Source: Glossina fuscipes | Lineage: Eukaryota; Arthropoda; Insecta; Diptera; Glossinidae | Assembly (NCBI RefSeq): GCF_014805625.2 | Contig: NW_023998441.1 | Location: 692,510 to 756,509, forward strand | DNA length: 64,000 nt | Reading direction: 5' to 3' | In this document: in pieces, positions 12,414 to 23,777 of the stretch | How positions within the stretch are numbered: position 1 is the stretch's first letter | Layout: the number at the start of each line of letters is the position of its first letter | Notes under the pieces: generated by a model | What the model was told of the DNA's origin: nothing | Databases searched by the model: none | The model's input: the letters and a program-made list of their open reading frames with translations, nothing else | Position numbers and translations under genes: made by a program

Positions 12414-12431
12414 AGCGGTCAATTGACCGCT
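12414..12431. other. Perfect 18-bp palindrome
   Basis: The sequence agcggtcaattgaccgct equals its own reverse complement. It lies about 100 bp beyond the stop codon of the piggyBac-like transposase relic, on its 3' side, so it may belong to the subterminal part of that element. This placement is an inference; no terminal inverted repeat with a TTAA flank was identified. Confidence 0.6.
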
Positions 12432-12533
12432 TCAAAAGAACGTATGTATCTTAGTAAAGTAGATAGTAAACAAAATATTTTTCTGATGCTACAATAAAAA
12501 CTCGCTTTTCGATGTTGTATGTTTTATATACTT

Positions 12534-13043
12534 TTATGCATTTTCATCATATTTTTTACAAATTACAGCATTTTGTATTCTACATTTCCCACGTGCGTAT
12601 TTTTTACATTTTATACAAATTTTGTTTGTTTTATTGACTTTACAATATCTTATTTGACAAGATCTCCGTTCAGAAGAAACAGTATTTGTATTTATTATTG
12701 TTTTTGATGAGCATTCTTTGCTTATCTATTTCTCTTTCTGATATTCGGTCCCAAATTCTACTGCCCATTGAAATAAAAACTTTTGCCTCGATATTTCCTC
12801 ACCCGTCGTATCTTTATATAAAATCCAAGCATTTATCCCGGCTAAATCTAAGATATTGAAAAATACCTGTAAAGGCCATCTTTAACACTTAGATTTTACA
12901 CTATATTTTCTGGGCATTTGATCGGTTACATCCACACCGAATTTTGTACTATTGTCTCTGGTATACGGGTGTCATTTTTTTCCAATTTCAATTGAACTAA
13001 GTATCAATACTTTTTCATTGGGTTTAGCTTTATAAACTATAAA
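12534..13043 (-). pseudogene. piggyBac-type transposase, C-terminal relic
   Basis: The - strand frame reads, with three in-frame stops, like the C-terminal third of a piggyBac/PGBD transposase, the enzyme that cuts and pastes piggyBac elements at TTAA. Visible landmarks in order are KPNEKVLILSS; the block GVDVTDQM containing the last catalytic Asp; RWPLQVFFNILDLAGINAW; and a Cys-rich tail (CQIRYC...CIKCKK...GKC) matching the zinc-binding domain that ends these proteins. Stops interrupt the frame after IGKK, after SKC and after QKEK. The N-terminal two thirds are absent: similarity ends abruptly near 13043, where the Polinton polymerase relic begins in the opposite orientation. Confidence 0.85.
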
Positions 13044-13085
13044 TATTTATTAGGAGAAACCTGCATAGCTGAATTTCTTGGTCAC

Positions 13086-15247
13086 ATGCAGCGGAAAATG
13101 GACGACCTGTATCAGTTGCACTGGACGAATTCCGCAAGTCCTAAAGAACTATTGCAAAATGAGCAACCAATAGAGATGGAAAACACTGAATGCTACGCCT
13201 GTGAAGAAATAATTTTAGGATATAAAGACAAGTACTACTGTTATTTTACAGGGGAATTTGTGGGGTTCATTCATAGGGAATGTAGGAAATCTTTTCAATT
13301 CAAGCTACCCTACTTTCCTGTTAATTTTCGTAATTTAAGTAGGTATGATATTCATCTCTTTATCACGCAGTTAGGTTCTAATTTGTCGGTTATACCTTGT
13401 AACAAAGAATTGTATATATCAATTACGAAGAGAGTAATGAAAGGGAATAAGATAAAATATTTAATGAATTTTGTGAATTCTAATCGATTCTTAAACTCTA
13501 GTTTAGAGAAATTGGCCAAATATTTGCAGCCCAGTGAGTTTAAAGTGTTAAAGAAAGCATTTAAGAATCCGGAAAAATTTGCGTTAATGAGTCGTAAGGG
13601 TGTCTTTCCGTACGATTACGTAAGCGACATTAAGAAGCTTGATGATCCAATTTTACCAAGCCGAGAGTGCTTCTATAATTATTTGTCCGATCGCGAATGT
13701 AGTGAAGCTGACTAAAATTTCGGAAGAAGGGTGTCGGACGCATTCAAATGTCACACCCTTAAAGATTATATGGTTCTATATCTCGAAAGCGATGTATTAA
13801 TACTAACCGATGTTTTCGAGAATTTCAGGATGTTTAGAAATATATAAACTAGATCCTTGCAATTATGTTACAGCACCACCTCTTTCTTGGGATGCCATGC
13901 TGAAATATACTAAAGTTGAAATGGAACTAATTGTGGATCCTGAAATTCATACGTTTTTAAAAACTAGTATTCGAGGTGGTATTACTCAGTACACCCAAAG
14001 GTTGTCCGAGTCGAATAATAGATTTAATGAAAATTATGATGAAAGCAAGTCTGAAATATATTTGGCCTATATGGCCCATATTCAAACTTCCAATTTTTAA
14101 GCGAAAGTGAGGTAAAAGATTTCGATATTTACCCCATTGATATCGAAGGAAGTAGTGGTTGCATTTTGGAGGTTGCCTACCTTTCTGTGCAGACAATAAA
14201 ATTCCTCCTACTAGCAAGTATAAAAAACTCATAGCAGATTTAACTCATAAAATGAATTATAAGATTCATTTAAACAATCTGCTTCTCTGCTTGCAACACG
14301 GGTTGCAATTAAAATGCATTCACAGAATACTAAAATTAACTCAAAGGGCTTGGTTAGAGCCCTACATTAGTTTAAACACCAATAGAAGAAAAGTTGCCAA
14401 CAATGAATTTGAGAAGAACTTCTATAAGCTAATGAATAATGCTGTGTATGGGAAAACCATGGAAAATGTTGAAAATCGCCGAGACGTTCGCTTAGTAAAT
14501 AGTTATGAAAATAGAAGGAATTCTGAAGGATATAGAGCTCTCATAGCCAAACCTAACTTCAAGGGCATCGAAGTATTCGATAGTGGGTTATGGGGAGTTG
14601 AGCTAAGTAAATTGGGAATTATTCACGATAAACCGATATATGTGGGGGTAACTGTGTTAGAACTCTCTAAGTGGTTGATGTATGATTTTTATTATAACTT
14701 TTTACTTAACCAGAGTGAAACAATAAAGATTATATATATGGATACAGATTCATTTATACTAGCGTCTGATGGTAATATATATGCCATTATTAAAAATAAT
14801 CCTAATAAATTTGACACGTCAGATTACCTACCCGGCAAAATGCATAATATAATTCCTAATAACAAAAAATTATTAGGTCTGATAAAAGACGAGAATGCCG
14901 GGAGAATCATGACAAAGTTTGCAGGTTTAAAAACCAAAGCGTATGCATACACAGTCAATGATGGGAACAATAAAGAAAAAGAAGTGAAAAAAGTTAAGGG
15001 GATAAAAAAATGTGTAACCGACAAATTAAAATATAGTGATTATAAACACTGCGTTATAAATAGACAACCTTTTTATGGTGAACAGTGAATTATAAGAAGC
15101 AGATCTCACAGATTGTATACAGAGATCTGCAAAAAAATAGCGTTCGATTATTTAGATGATAAGCGGTGTGTTTTAGTTGATAAAATTTCCACACTAGCGT
15201 GAAGAAATTATAAAATAGGTAATCAAATAATAAATAACGATGTATAA
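13086..15247 (+). pseudogene. Polinton protein-primed DNA polymerase B, broken
   Basis: The family polymerase copies the element's linear DNA from a protein primer. Readable landmarks are a Cys-rich block (CYACEE...CYFTGEFVG) and NLSRYDIHLF of the exonuclease part, then RKGVFPYDYV, YLESDVLILTDVFENF, LSWDAMLKYTKVE, IRGGITQ, FYKLMNNAVYGKTMENV and the polymerase motif DTDSF at about 14741. The N-terminal region is missing. Lesions seen are a stop at 13713, a frame change near 13830, disruption of the first catalytic Asp region near 14085, another frame change near 14160, and stops at 15086 and about 15197 before the final TAA at 15245. The copy is certainly non-functional. Confidence 0.9.
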
Positions 15248-15441
15248 ATACTATGTACATATGAATAAATGTAAAATAATTATAGAGTAAATAATACAAA
15301 TATGTAAATGAAATGTAATTACTATGTATGCAGGAATAAATGTAAAAATTCATACGCAATGCAATTTTTTTGGATTTTCATTTTATTTAGATTTTAATAA
15401 TAATAATAATAGCAAACATTTTCGGTTGGTCTTATACATAT

Positions 15442-16363
15442 TTATCGAAGTAATTGAGTTTTATTAATCCATGAATTATGAGTTTGATCAAACCCTAGCC
15501 ACTTCACAAAAAATTTGTTTCTCTGTTTCTTCAATATTTTTTCCACTAAATATGCATTTTCGTCACGAACTTTTTGCATTTCGTATTCATAAGATGATCC
15601 TAATATTTCATTTTCCTTATAGTCCTTTAGAATGTAAGTAACAGTATCCGTAATTTTTATTCTATTGATCTGAAATTTTTCGGTAGTCCAGTTTGGTTCA
15701 TAGCCTTTAAAAAATACTCCTCTAAATTTGCTAATTCTAACATAATCCCCACTTTAAACTTTGGTCTTGGAAATGTTTTAGGGAAATTATAAACAGGTTA
15801 TAATATCTGCTTCTCTTTGTGTTTATTGACTTCATTTGGTTTCATTTTTATTATTCTGCGATGTGTATTATTGTATTTGGCTAGTAATGTTTGCAGGTTG
15901 TTTATCCATTTATATTACCATTCATACTAAACATTTTCCACATTAAGTTTTTTAATGTTCTATTAAATCTTTCACATATAGAGGCTTTCATATGAGTATA
16001 TGTGTGATAATGATTAATTTGATAATATTTCACCAAACTTTTAAGATCTTTATTGAAAAATTCCTTTCCCTGATCAGTTTGAATATTTCTTGGAGATGTA
16101 TTTCTTCGTTCCAATACTTGTTTTATAGCTTTAACTATGTCTGAAGAACTTTTAGATTTTACTGGTTCCGCGAAAGCATATTTAGAAAATACATCAATTC
16201 CAACCAAAAGGTATTAATATCCATTTTTTAGTTTATGAAATGGAATTAACTCAACTAAATCTATTTGCCATGTATCATTAATTCCTTTTTGAATAAGTCG
16301 CCTTCGAACAAAATTTTTTCTGACTGGTTTGTAAATCTCATTAACAACTTGAATTTTACTCAT
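15442..16363 (-). pseudogene. Polinton integrase with C-terminal chromodomain, broken
   Basis: A retroviral-type DDE integrase as carried by Polintons. From the likely start at 16363 it reads QVVNEIYKPVRKNFVRR and WQIDLVEL, then GIDVFSKYAFAEPV (first catalytic Asp), IQTDQGKEFFN (second Asp) and ICERFNRTLKN (Glu). Towards the C-terminus it reads YLVEKILKKQRNKFFVKW and SWINKTQLL, a chromodomain, which is a Polinton and chromovirus hallmark. About 307 codons remain. A single in-frame TAA at 16215-16217 and a one-base frame change near 15910 inactivate it, with a further frame change in the linker near 15770. Both reading frames are otherwise well preserved, so the damage is moderate. Confidence 0.88.
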
Positions 16364-16379
16364 TTTTTACACATTTATT

Positions 16380-16972
16380 TTTTTATCATTCTCAAATGTA
16401 GCTTATGAATCTTAATATCCTGCCTAATCTTGATTGACATCTTCCGAGAAAATTCAAAACTTAATCTTAACAAATCAATCTCAATATCAGGGTCGATGGA
16501 TATGGAAATATCAGCCAATTGAACATCAGTCTCATTTAATTCCACGCACTTTGGTAAAAAATGATTGTAATAAAAGAACGAGATTTGGTTTTATAATTTA
16601 GTATTCCAGCATAGGAATGTTGATAAAAAAATTCCAGCGCGAGTTATTAATGTCCACGTTTCAGCATCAAGTTTTATTCTATGCCCTTTTTGTTTAATAA
16701 CCAAAAGACATTGTCCATCTCGATTATATTTAAAATTGCACCTAATGTTGTCTAGAGTTTGATAACCTAGAATGCTTTCAGGTTCTATAAAGTCGATTCA
16801 ATCTTAGTTGTATGTATTCCTTGTAGGCCATTAAATGAATCCTTTGATCGCGGGTGAAACCAATAAAATTACATTTATATTCTTGCAGACGTAAAAGTGG
16901 TTTACAGTTTCTTGAGGGTGAAAAACCACATTTGATTTTAGTTTTTAAAACCGACGACATATTCCAAACCAA
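16380..16972 (-). pseudogene. Unidentified coding relic beside Polinton integrase
   Basis: The - strand upstream of the integrase start gives a 64-codon frame (16972-16778) and, in other frames, coding-like text (KQKGHRIKLDAETWTLI; DISISIDPDIEIDLLRL) that is interrupted by stops and shifts. I do not recognise the protein. Its position directly upstream of the integrase in the same orientation suggests a second Polinton gene, possibly a structural protein, but that is inference only. Confidence 0.3.
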
Positions 16973-17008
16973 ATATTAATTGACGGTCTTAATTTCTTTT
17001 TGGTTTAA

Positions 17009-17278
17009 GCATGTTTGCGATGGCTTAGGGGTGCATTTGCAACTTGGTCCTGTACCGGTTGTAAGTGAGCTCCTATGCTGATAGTGTACATGCTTTTTTT
17101 TTTCTTTTTTCTTTTTCTTTTTTTTTTCTTCTTATTTGTTTTATTATGCTTATACTCAATTTTATTGTTAATTAATATTAGTTTTGCATTAAGAGCCTAT
17201 TGAACTCGACTGTTATTTGTTTAGTTGAGTTTCTAGTATAAGTGGAATAAAATAAATAAATAAATAAATAAATAAATG
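17009..17278 (+). mobile_element. Jockey-like LINE, 3'-end fragment only
   Basis: This stretch matches the 3' UTR of the longer LINE at 57.4-61.6 kb (its 61378-61620): the words gcatgtttgc, ggtcctgtaccggttg and gactgttatttgtttag occur in the same order in both. It ends in the same (AAAT)n tail, here at about 17250-17278. A long T-rich tract in the middle is expanded relative to the other copy. It is an extreme 5' truncation, as LINEs often make, and lies at the edge of the Polinton remnant. No target-site duplication is evident. Confidence 0.85.
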
Positions 17279-19639
17279 CGGAGTTTTCTGAGCACTTGGC
17301 GATATGTCATCCATTTATTGAAACGACACAACTAGTACTGAAAATGATATGAAATCTTTTAGAATATAAACTGAAAGATTATATAAAATCAGCTCAGTAT
17401 TTATCAGTAACTCATCAAACCATGTCCAGCGTAACTAAAAGTACGTTCGCTCTTATTGACTTCCAGTTAACGGGTATCCACTATCACCTGAAGTATGAAG
17501 ATACATAGTGCTTAAGTTATTGCGCTGCTTACCAACCTGCATTACTTTGATCGTCATCTCAAATGTCTTCCAGGAAGGCTCTTCCATGCGTGCCAGTCGC
17601 CGTTTGATCCCGAATATATAAAATCAATGGACAACAGTTTCATCTCGTGGTCGCAAACCTATGAATAAATCACTTATATGAACATACAAGAAAACGTACC
17701 CGAATATTAACCACCATTCCATTTAAACTGTGTTTGCTGTCTACGCATCCAATCACTTCAAGAAATGTCTAGAATGTATATTGTATAACACAAAATATTA
17801 ATACTTAACAATATATTATTTGCCTTTGACAAATTCAAAGGTTTTTTTTTTGTTTGTCGAAATAAAATGAACTGAAAAAAAAAAAATTCTTTAATCTTAA
17901 AACAAAAATGTCACCTTTTTTGCGATTTTTGTTTCGCGATTAATTCATACTACTTTCGTCAGTAAATTATTTTCTTTTTGTATATAAGTGATAAATGGAT
18001 AAGGTCTGTAAATGAAAGACCTTTATGTCCAGTAACGTTATGAGTTTTTATCACACCATCTTCTTAAGATTTCAGCGTGTCCAAACAAAAAGGATGATAA
18101 CAGTTAAAAAAAAAAAAAAATGTCGATCACGTGAAAGTGATTTATCGATGATGCAGAGAGATTTATCTCTTTCGATAGGCTACAAATCCAAAGATGATGA
18201 CCAAAAATGATTTGATGAAATGAAATGATGATAACTCTCTCAATTGGATGATGTACAAGTTATAATAGTCAGAAGAGTACCATCCGTTCTGGAGTTTAGA
18301 CCAGAAGATTAAGCTATAGGAATTGTAGATTTATGCAGTTATTAAAACTGTTCAAAATATGATGATTGGACGAAAATTAGCGTAGTTCACAGCAAAATAA
18401 TATGCTGACCTAACTCGTTTGTGTGCCACGCGTCCAACCATTTTTAGATAAGCTTTGTCATATGTACGATTGCATATAAGCTTACTGAGGACCCCGATCT
18501 CCCATGTGATATTTATTAGCTCATTTTTATATTTTAATTCTGTAGATATATATATAGATATTTAACGTCATAAGAAGAATGAATATATAATTAAGTAAAG
18601 AATTATAATTTTGTTAAGATGTGTATATAAGAAGAAGATAAAATGTGTATATAAAAAACAATATATTTAATAAAAGCTAGCTTAAAAAAATATGCATAAA
18701 GAAAATACTTCTTTAATACATTGAGTTTCATGTAAAGATTATTAAAATAGAATAATTAATCAATTTAACGGCCTCTTTGTTTAGCATTATTTCTTGACAA
18801 AACTTAACAAGAGATTTTTCGCTTAGCGCTTAATCCAGCCGATTATTAAAAATATAATTAAAATATTATTTCGCTTATATATAATGCTTCATTGTTTCAG
18901 AAATATAGCCACATAGACTGGGGAGTAATCACCTATGAAAAATTTTATATTTTCTTTTTCGTCTTTGACAAACAGCTGGGTACGAAAGTGAAGGCTAAGT
19001 CTCGGCCACTTGACTACCTCCTTGGTTAGCGCGATTCATTTGTGAACATTTTGCTTTTCTCTGTGATGTTCATTAATTGGTCAAAACATACAAAATATTT
19101 AATAACGCTTCTGTTAAATATTAACTTGATTGGTTGAAAAAAGTACTATAAACTAAATAATAATCAATTCTCTAATTAGAAAATTTCTCTATTTACACAA
19201 TATACATATATGCAAATAGTAATTTTTTCTGTATTCGTTTAATTATGTGCTCAACCTAAGGAAACCTTTGCTAATTCTGCAAATTTATTCACAAAATATA
19301 CAGATGTGGACACATCAATAAAGATAATTGCTCAGAAGGTTCAATTCTTTCTATCCACAATTTTAATCTTTTAAATTATGGTCAAAAAATGGAGTTTAAA
19401 GTAGAAATTTTGGAATTTTGTAGTAGGAAATATGAATTTTATTTGTTTGAAAAGGAATATAGGAGAAATGTAGTAAATGAAGATGGAAGTGATAATTACG
19501 ATAGCTCTGCTTGTGACCTACTTCCTAACAAGAAAAAGAACGTACTATGCCACTGATAATGAAAGAAAAAGAAGAAGAATGAAAGAACTTCCAAAAACGT
19601 AAGCTTTGCAAAATTAAAAGAATCTACCTATAAAAAGTA
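17279..19639. other. Intergenic, nothing recognised
   Basis: No supported gene. There are A-tracts near 17870 and 18105, and a 61-codon frame at 18025-18210 that is mostly low in complexity. Confidence 0.45.
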
Positions 19640-21211
19640 ATGCTTAGCAGATTAACCACAACGTGCAGCGGAATTGCTCCTAACACAACAGAGAGGCAAA
19701 GCAGTTTAGAAGATATTAATTTGGATCAATTCCTGAAAACTTCTAAGTATGAAGATACCGTGAAACAATTGGGTATCTATTATGGCATAGGTGAGGAAAT
19801 CTTTGCTAAATTCTAACTAATTATATAAAATACATACACTAACATATCTGTAATATACAGTTAATGGTGTTTGTTTATTTATCTGTTTTGTTTTGATTTT
19901 TTGCGTAATCAATTACGCGAGTTCAACGTACGCTTTATATGAGTTAAAATGTAAACAATTATCAGTTAAAAAGAAAATAGCCTTTGTTTTTACTTGAAGT
20001 TAAACGTTAACTTTTACGCCACCAAAGTCCCGGCCTTTCCCGGTTATGAGCACTGATCAGGAGGTGGGTTCGGTGCATGATAGCGTTTACTGTGCAGCCG
20101 CTGTTTGGAGTTTATATCAAACTTATAGACGCATAAACGACGATCGTGGTAAATCCTGTCAGCTAGGCCAATCAACAGTGAAGTGCATGCGTGGCATATT
20201 GCAATGCTGGATAAAGCAAGCTTGTCGTGTCGAACTTTTCAAACAGAGGCAGTCCAATCAACATGCTCTTCATAGTAAATTTCATTTTCACACTGGGGAG
20301 GAAATATATCCCGACGATTTTCACAACCATTTGCAAATAGATGTGGTCTCTTTGTATATAATTTTTTTAGTTCAAATAATTACTTCGGGTTTGCAAATTA
20401 TCTATACGCGGGTAAGTTAACATGAAAAATACTTTTTACATTATATTAAATATTTTTCTTAAAGGATGAAGTGGCTTTTATCGAAAATTTGGTATACTAT
20501 GTCGAAAGAGCTTATCGTACATCAGATTAAAAGTAAGAAAACGTTTTATTTTTGACCAGGGTACAACAAAAAAGTTAGCTGAATGGATGATAATAGAACC
20601 AGATCAAAATCAGTGTTTTGGTAATTAAAAAAACGATATCCGGTTGTTGGTTGTTGGAGCTGGTCTATCTTACTGTGCTAGCACGCATGCAGATATATTT
20701 GTACAATTTCTTACGTTCCATCGAATTTAATGAATCTAAGGTTAATACGATCCAAATTCTATTACTAAAACTTTTACTTTATTACAGAAATGCCACTAAA
20801 GTAAAATATAGAGAGTAATAAATTATTTTATGAGTAAATTAAGTTTTTGAAGTGTTTAATTGCATTTTGGTGTTTTTGATGAATTTGGCGCAAGAATCAG
20901 AATTGTAAAAATTATATGAGCAAGACGAAGAATTGTAAAAATTGTATGAGCAAAGGGAAGCATTGAATTTTAAAATATTTGACCAACAAGATGATGACCC
21001 GTAAATTATGTGAGCAAGAGGAAGAAATTAAAGATTTTGAGGGTATGAGTGCGAATGGCCTCTATTTTTTATAGCTGTGATAATTGACGGCGTTTTCAAG
21101 AATAATAATGAACAAATTGAAGAATATCAAAATGAATTGAGGAAGTGTTTACACACCGATGCCTACAGTGATCCGATGGTGACAATGTATTACGCTCCAG
21201 ACTGTGAAGGT
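19640..21211 (+). pseudogene. Phosphorylase kinase beta-subunit, unprocessed pseudogene
   Basis: Pieces of the regulatory beta subunit of glycogen phosphorylase kinase, with introns still in place. Exon a (19640-19790) has INLDQFLKTSKYEDTVKQL and YYGI. Exon b (20000-20411) has VKR, stop, LLRHQSP, then MSTDQEVGSVHDSVYCAAAVW, STVKCMRGIL, LHSKFHFHTGEE and HLQIDVVSLY. Exon c (20465-20532) has DEVAFIENLVYYVERAYRT. Exon d (about 21019-21211) has ECEWPLFFIAVIIDGVF and QIEEYQ. Exon phases at the a/b and b/c junctions fit. It is dead: a TAA at 20008, a one-base loss near 20037 shifting the frame, a stop at the end of exon c, a frame change at the start of exon d, and the exons between c and d largely absent. 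The family protein is about 1,100 residues and only about 270 are seen here. A LINE fragment follows at once. Confidence 0.85.
20901..20960. repeat. Two tandem 30-bp units
   Basis: Units aattgtaaaaattatatgag... (20901-20930) and aattgtaaaaattgtatgag... (20931-20960) are exactly 30 bp long and differ at a few bases. A degenerate third word (gtaaattatgtgagcaagagg) follows near 21002. In one frame each unit reads as KLYEQ-like text broken by TAA. It lies between the third and fourth exons of the phosphorylase-kinase pseudogene. Confidence 0.7.
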
Positions 21212-21213
21212 TC

Positions 21214-22515
21214 TTAAATTAAGGCGCCTTCGCAGTCGCTTTTGCGAGGGTATTTGGTGGAGAGAGTTTCTCCATCTAGCCGAGCCTTACGAGCGTAAGT
21301 ATCAACACTTTCATTTAAACGAACGGCAGAATGGACTGGAATCCAGACTAGAAGATATGCCTCAATATCAAAAATAGTTAACAATTTAAGGATTTCAAAT
21401 ACATACGTGCGAATCTTCTTTTTGGTTATGGTCAGGGCCGATCTACTCTCAGAAAAAACAACAAATTTTTTCATGCTAATTGATATGGCAAGATAAACAG
21501 CCTGTCTAATGGTCAGAAGTTCAATAAAAGTGAGAAAACATCATTCCCTGATATGCAACTCGAAGTCTAAACTGCGGAAAATTAATCTTTGTGCCGACTA
21601 GAGATGCTAGAGGATTAAGATCGTGCATATACTTTGTGGGGCCTTTATCAAAAAAACGATGAAACTTTAAATAATTTATGTGGCTGTCGGAAATTCCGTC
21701 AGCTCTGGCAACAATCATCTGAAAATAACATGGTCTAATGATCTTACCTCTCAGAATTTCTTTAACGGTCAGAAGCAAGTCCTAGGCAATTCATCAGAAA
21801 TGACTCTTAGGATGGGAATCGGTCTGGAAGGTTTTAGTCCCATACATTGAAAACACCGTCAGGAAGGTTACAAGTGGGTAGTGGAAATTCTATTTTTGAG
21901 CGGATAAATGATTTATAAATCTAGGGTGCTTTTCTTGGGGAAAACCCTAACCGTAGGCAAGTCATAATATCGACTAAGTTAGTCTGAGCCTGAGAGTCAT
22001 TAAGAGTTTCGGAGAAACGTTTTTGGACTGTTGGACAATCGATACCGAGATATTTAATGGAAGTTTTTCAGCTAAATTTGATCAATATGTGCATCAACTT
22101 GCTGAAACCCTTAGCAAATAAATCATCTTTGTTTCAATTGGGTTAAAACTGAGATTAAGATCATTGCATGCATCAAAAAAGATATTAGCTTTAGTGGTAA
22201 GGTTTTCAACTACTTCATTGAAATATTTGCTGGCTGAAATCAACAGAAAATCACCGACATATTGAACAATGTGTGTGTTGTCATCCTGAAGTTGATGCAG
22301 CTTTGCCGTATACAGATTGAACAGAACAGGGCCAAGATAGCTGCCTTGTGGAAGCCCTCCATTTCAGAACTCATAACCGTATAGAAATAAAGTTTAGAAA
22401 CCAAAGACTCACATAAAGAGGCACATCAAATTCACTAGGATTCTTATCTATTTTCCTGAAATCAACACAGTCGTAGGCTTTATTGACATCAAGGGAGAGC
22501 ATGACAAGTTTTCTT
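21214..22515 (-). mobile_element. Old I-like LINE fragment (RT and RNase H)
   Basis: Degenerate - strand coding text of the same LINE group as the full element at 35.9-41.7 kb. The reverse-transcriptase block LSLDVNKAYDCVDFRKID lies near 22500-22440. A QLQDD-like stretch and thumb region follow. RNase H text lies at 21474-21214 (KKFVVFSESRSALTI, LVWIPVHSAVRLNESVD). Compared with the intact relative, the catalytic HCG context of RNase H and the YADD box (here a VGDF-like reading) are altered, and many stops and shifts are present. No 5' part, ORF1 or tail was found. Confidence 0.8.
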
Positions 22516-22624
22516 CCACCTTTTTTTCGCCAGTAAAATTTGCTTTTGTTTTTTTTTTTTTGTTTTTGGTATGTTGAATGGAGATGGACTAAACCAATAG
22601 ATTTGTGGCTTATATGTCCAAAAT

Positions 22625-22985
22625 TTGCTTTTGTTTGTCAATTGTTTGCTTTTAATTTTTTTGTTTTGACTCAGCTGTATGTAAATAAAAACATTTGTTT
22701 TTGCTTGGAATTTATTTTGTTTTCAATTTACAGCTGTTTTCCTGAATAAATGCAGCTCTAAACAACTAATACTAACCAGAATTACCAATATTAATACCAA
22801 ATGTAATTTAAACAGCTATGGGGGAATGTATTTAACACAAGTTGTACCTACGTAATCGCAGAAAAAAAATGTTCATCAACTAAGGCTGAATGCTATCATC
22901 GTATACTGAATGTTAAAGGGTAGCACTTACGCAATTCCAAGCTAACCCAAAAACGATAACATGAGTTGACTTTCATATACGTATT
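22625..22985. repeat. Dispersed repeat shared with 35437-35703
   Basis: The segment matches 35437-35703 in the same orientation through a chain of conserved words: ggaatttattttgtttt, caatttacagctgttttc, caactaatactaac, catcaactaaggctgaa and a terminal atacgtattta. Divergence and several indels suggest an old repeat. In the second copy it lies immediately upstream of a ZAD zinc-finger pseudogene; here no such frame adjoins. It ends about 450 bp upstream of the RpI1 start codon. Confidence 0.65.
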
Positions 22986-23437
22986 TACCCTTCAGATTTG
23001 AGAGGGGTTTCTCGCACTTTTTGTGAATATATATAGAAAAGAAACTCAAAAATGAAACCTGTTTAACGCCATATGGAATTAATGCCCAACGTCCAAAGAG
23101 CTAAAAATAAAACATTAAATATCATGCAACTTACGTACGTAGCGATGTAAGTATGATATTATTCCAAATAGATATTTCGTTTCCTCCGTTCCGATTTATT
23201 TTTTAGTTTTACCACCGTTTCACGGTTAGAAGCGTCTGGTTGATATGTTTTTACTTTTCATAAAATGATTATAGTTAACTTGTGACGTAAGAACACGCAA
23301 ATAAGTCCGGAAAAGATTTCATGTTCTCATTGAGGTTTTTCTACACGATAGGTTTGCTCAGTTTGAAAAGAAGAAGAAGTGCTTAGTTCAGAAGCACGTA
23401 ACAAACAATAACTGCGTTAATTGCGTTAAAAATTACG

Positions 23438-23777
23438 ATGGGTATCAAATCTTATGAGGTCAATATGGTTCCTACAGAATTGGAGTTTTCTGTTTTCACT
23501 AAAGACGAAATTGAACGTCTTAGCGTAGTTAAAATCGTCAGGGGCTTAAGTTTTGACATTTTCGGCCATTCATTGCCTGGTGGTTTGCATGATGCAAAGA
23601 TGGGAGCACATGGTAAACAAATGCGACCTTGCGTTACATGTCGCCGCATGCAAGCATGTCCTGGACATCTAGGACATATTGAGCTTAATGCTCTTGTCTA
23701 CAACCCATTTTTTTCAAAATTGGTTCAGAAGATATGTAACATATTTTGTATGCATTGTTACAAAATACAAATTCAAG
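23438..23777 (+). CDS. RpI1: RpI1 exon 1 (clamp, first zinc site)
   Basis: Starts at the ATG in ttacgATGggt and encodes residues 1-113. It contains [21 protein letters not shown], the zinc-binding start of the clamp, and CNIFCMHC, half of the second zinc site. The donor is AAG|GTAAGA, phase 1. The following intron is 522 bp. Confidence 0.93.

Larger units (their letters stand above)
13050..16980. mobile_element. Polinton/Maverick remnant
   Basis: A truncated copy of a large self-synthesising DNA transposon. Two hallmark genes are recognisable: protein-primed type B DNA polymerase on the + strand and a retroviral-like integrase with a chromodomain on the - strand, arranged tail to tail about 195 bp apart. 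I see no capsid, protease or packaging ATPase sequence and no long terminal inverted repeats, so most of the 15-20 kb typical of the family is missing. The left edge abuts a piggyBac relic. The right edge abuts a Jockey-like LINE 3' end at 17009. All recognised genes carry stops or frameshifts. Confidence 0.85.

Noticed and set aside
13957..14232. - strand frame opposite the Polinton polymerase
   Set aside because: Mirror of the real polymerase coding text on the + strand.
20618..20818. 66-codon frame after exon c of the kinase pseudogene
   Set aside because: Does not match the next expected kinase exon and has no other resemblance.
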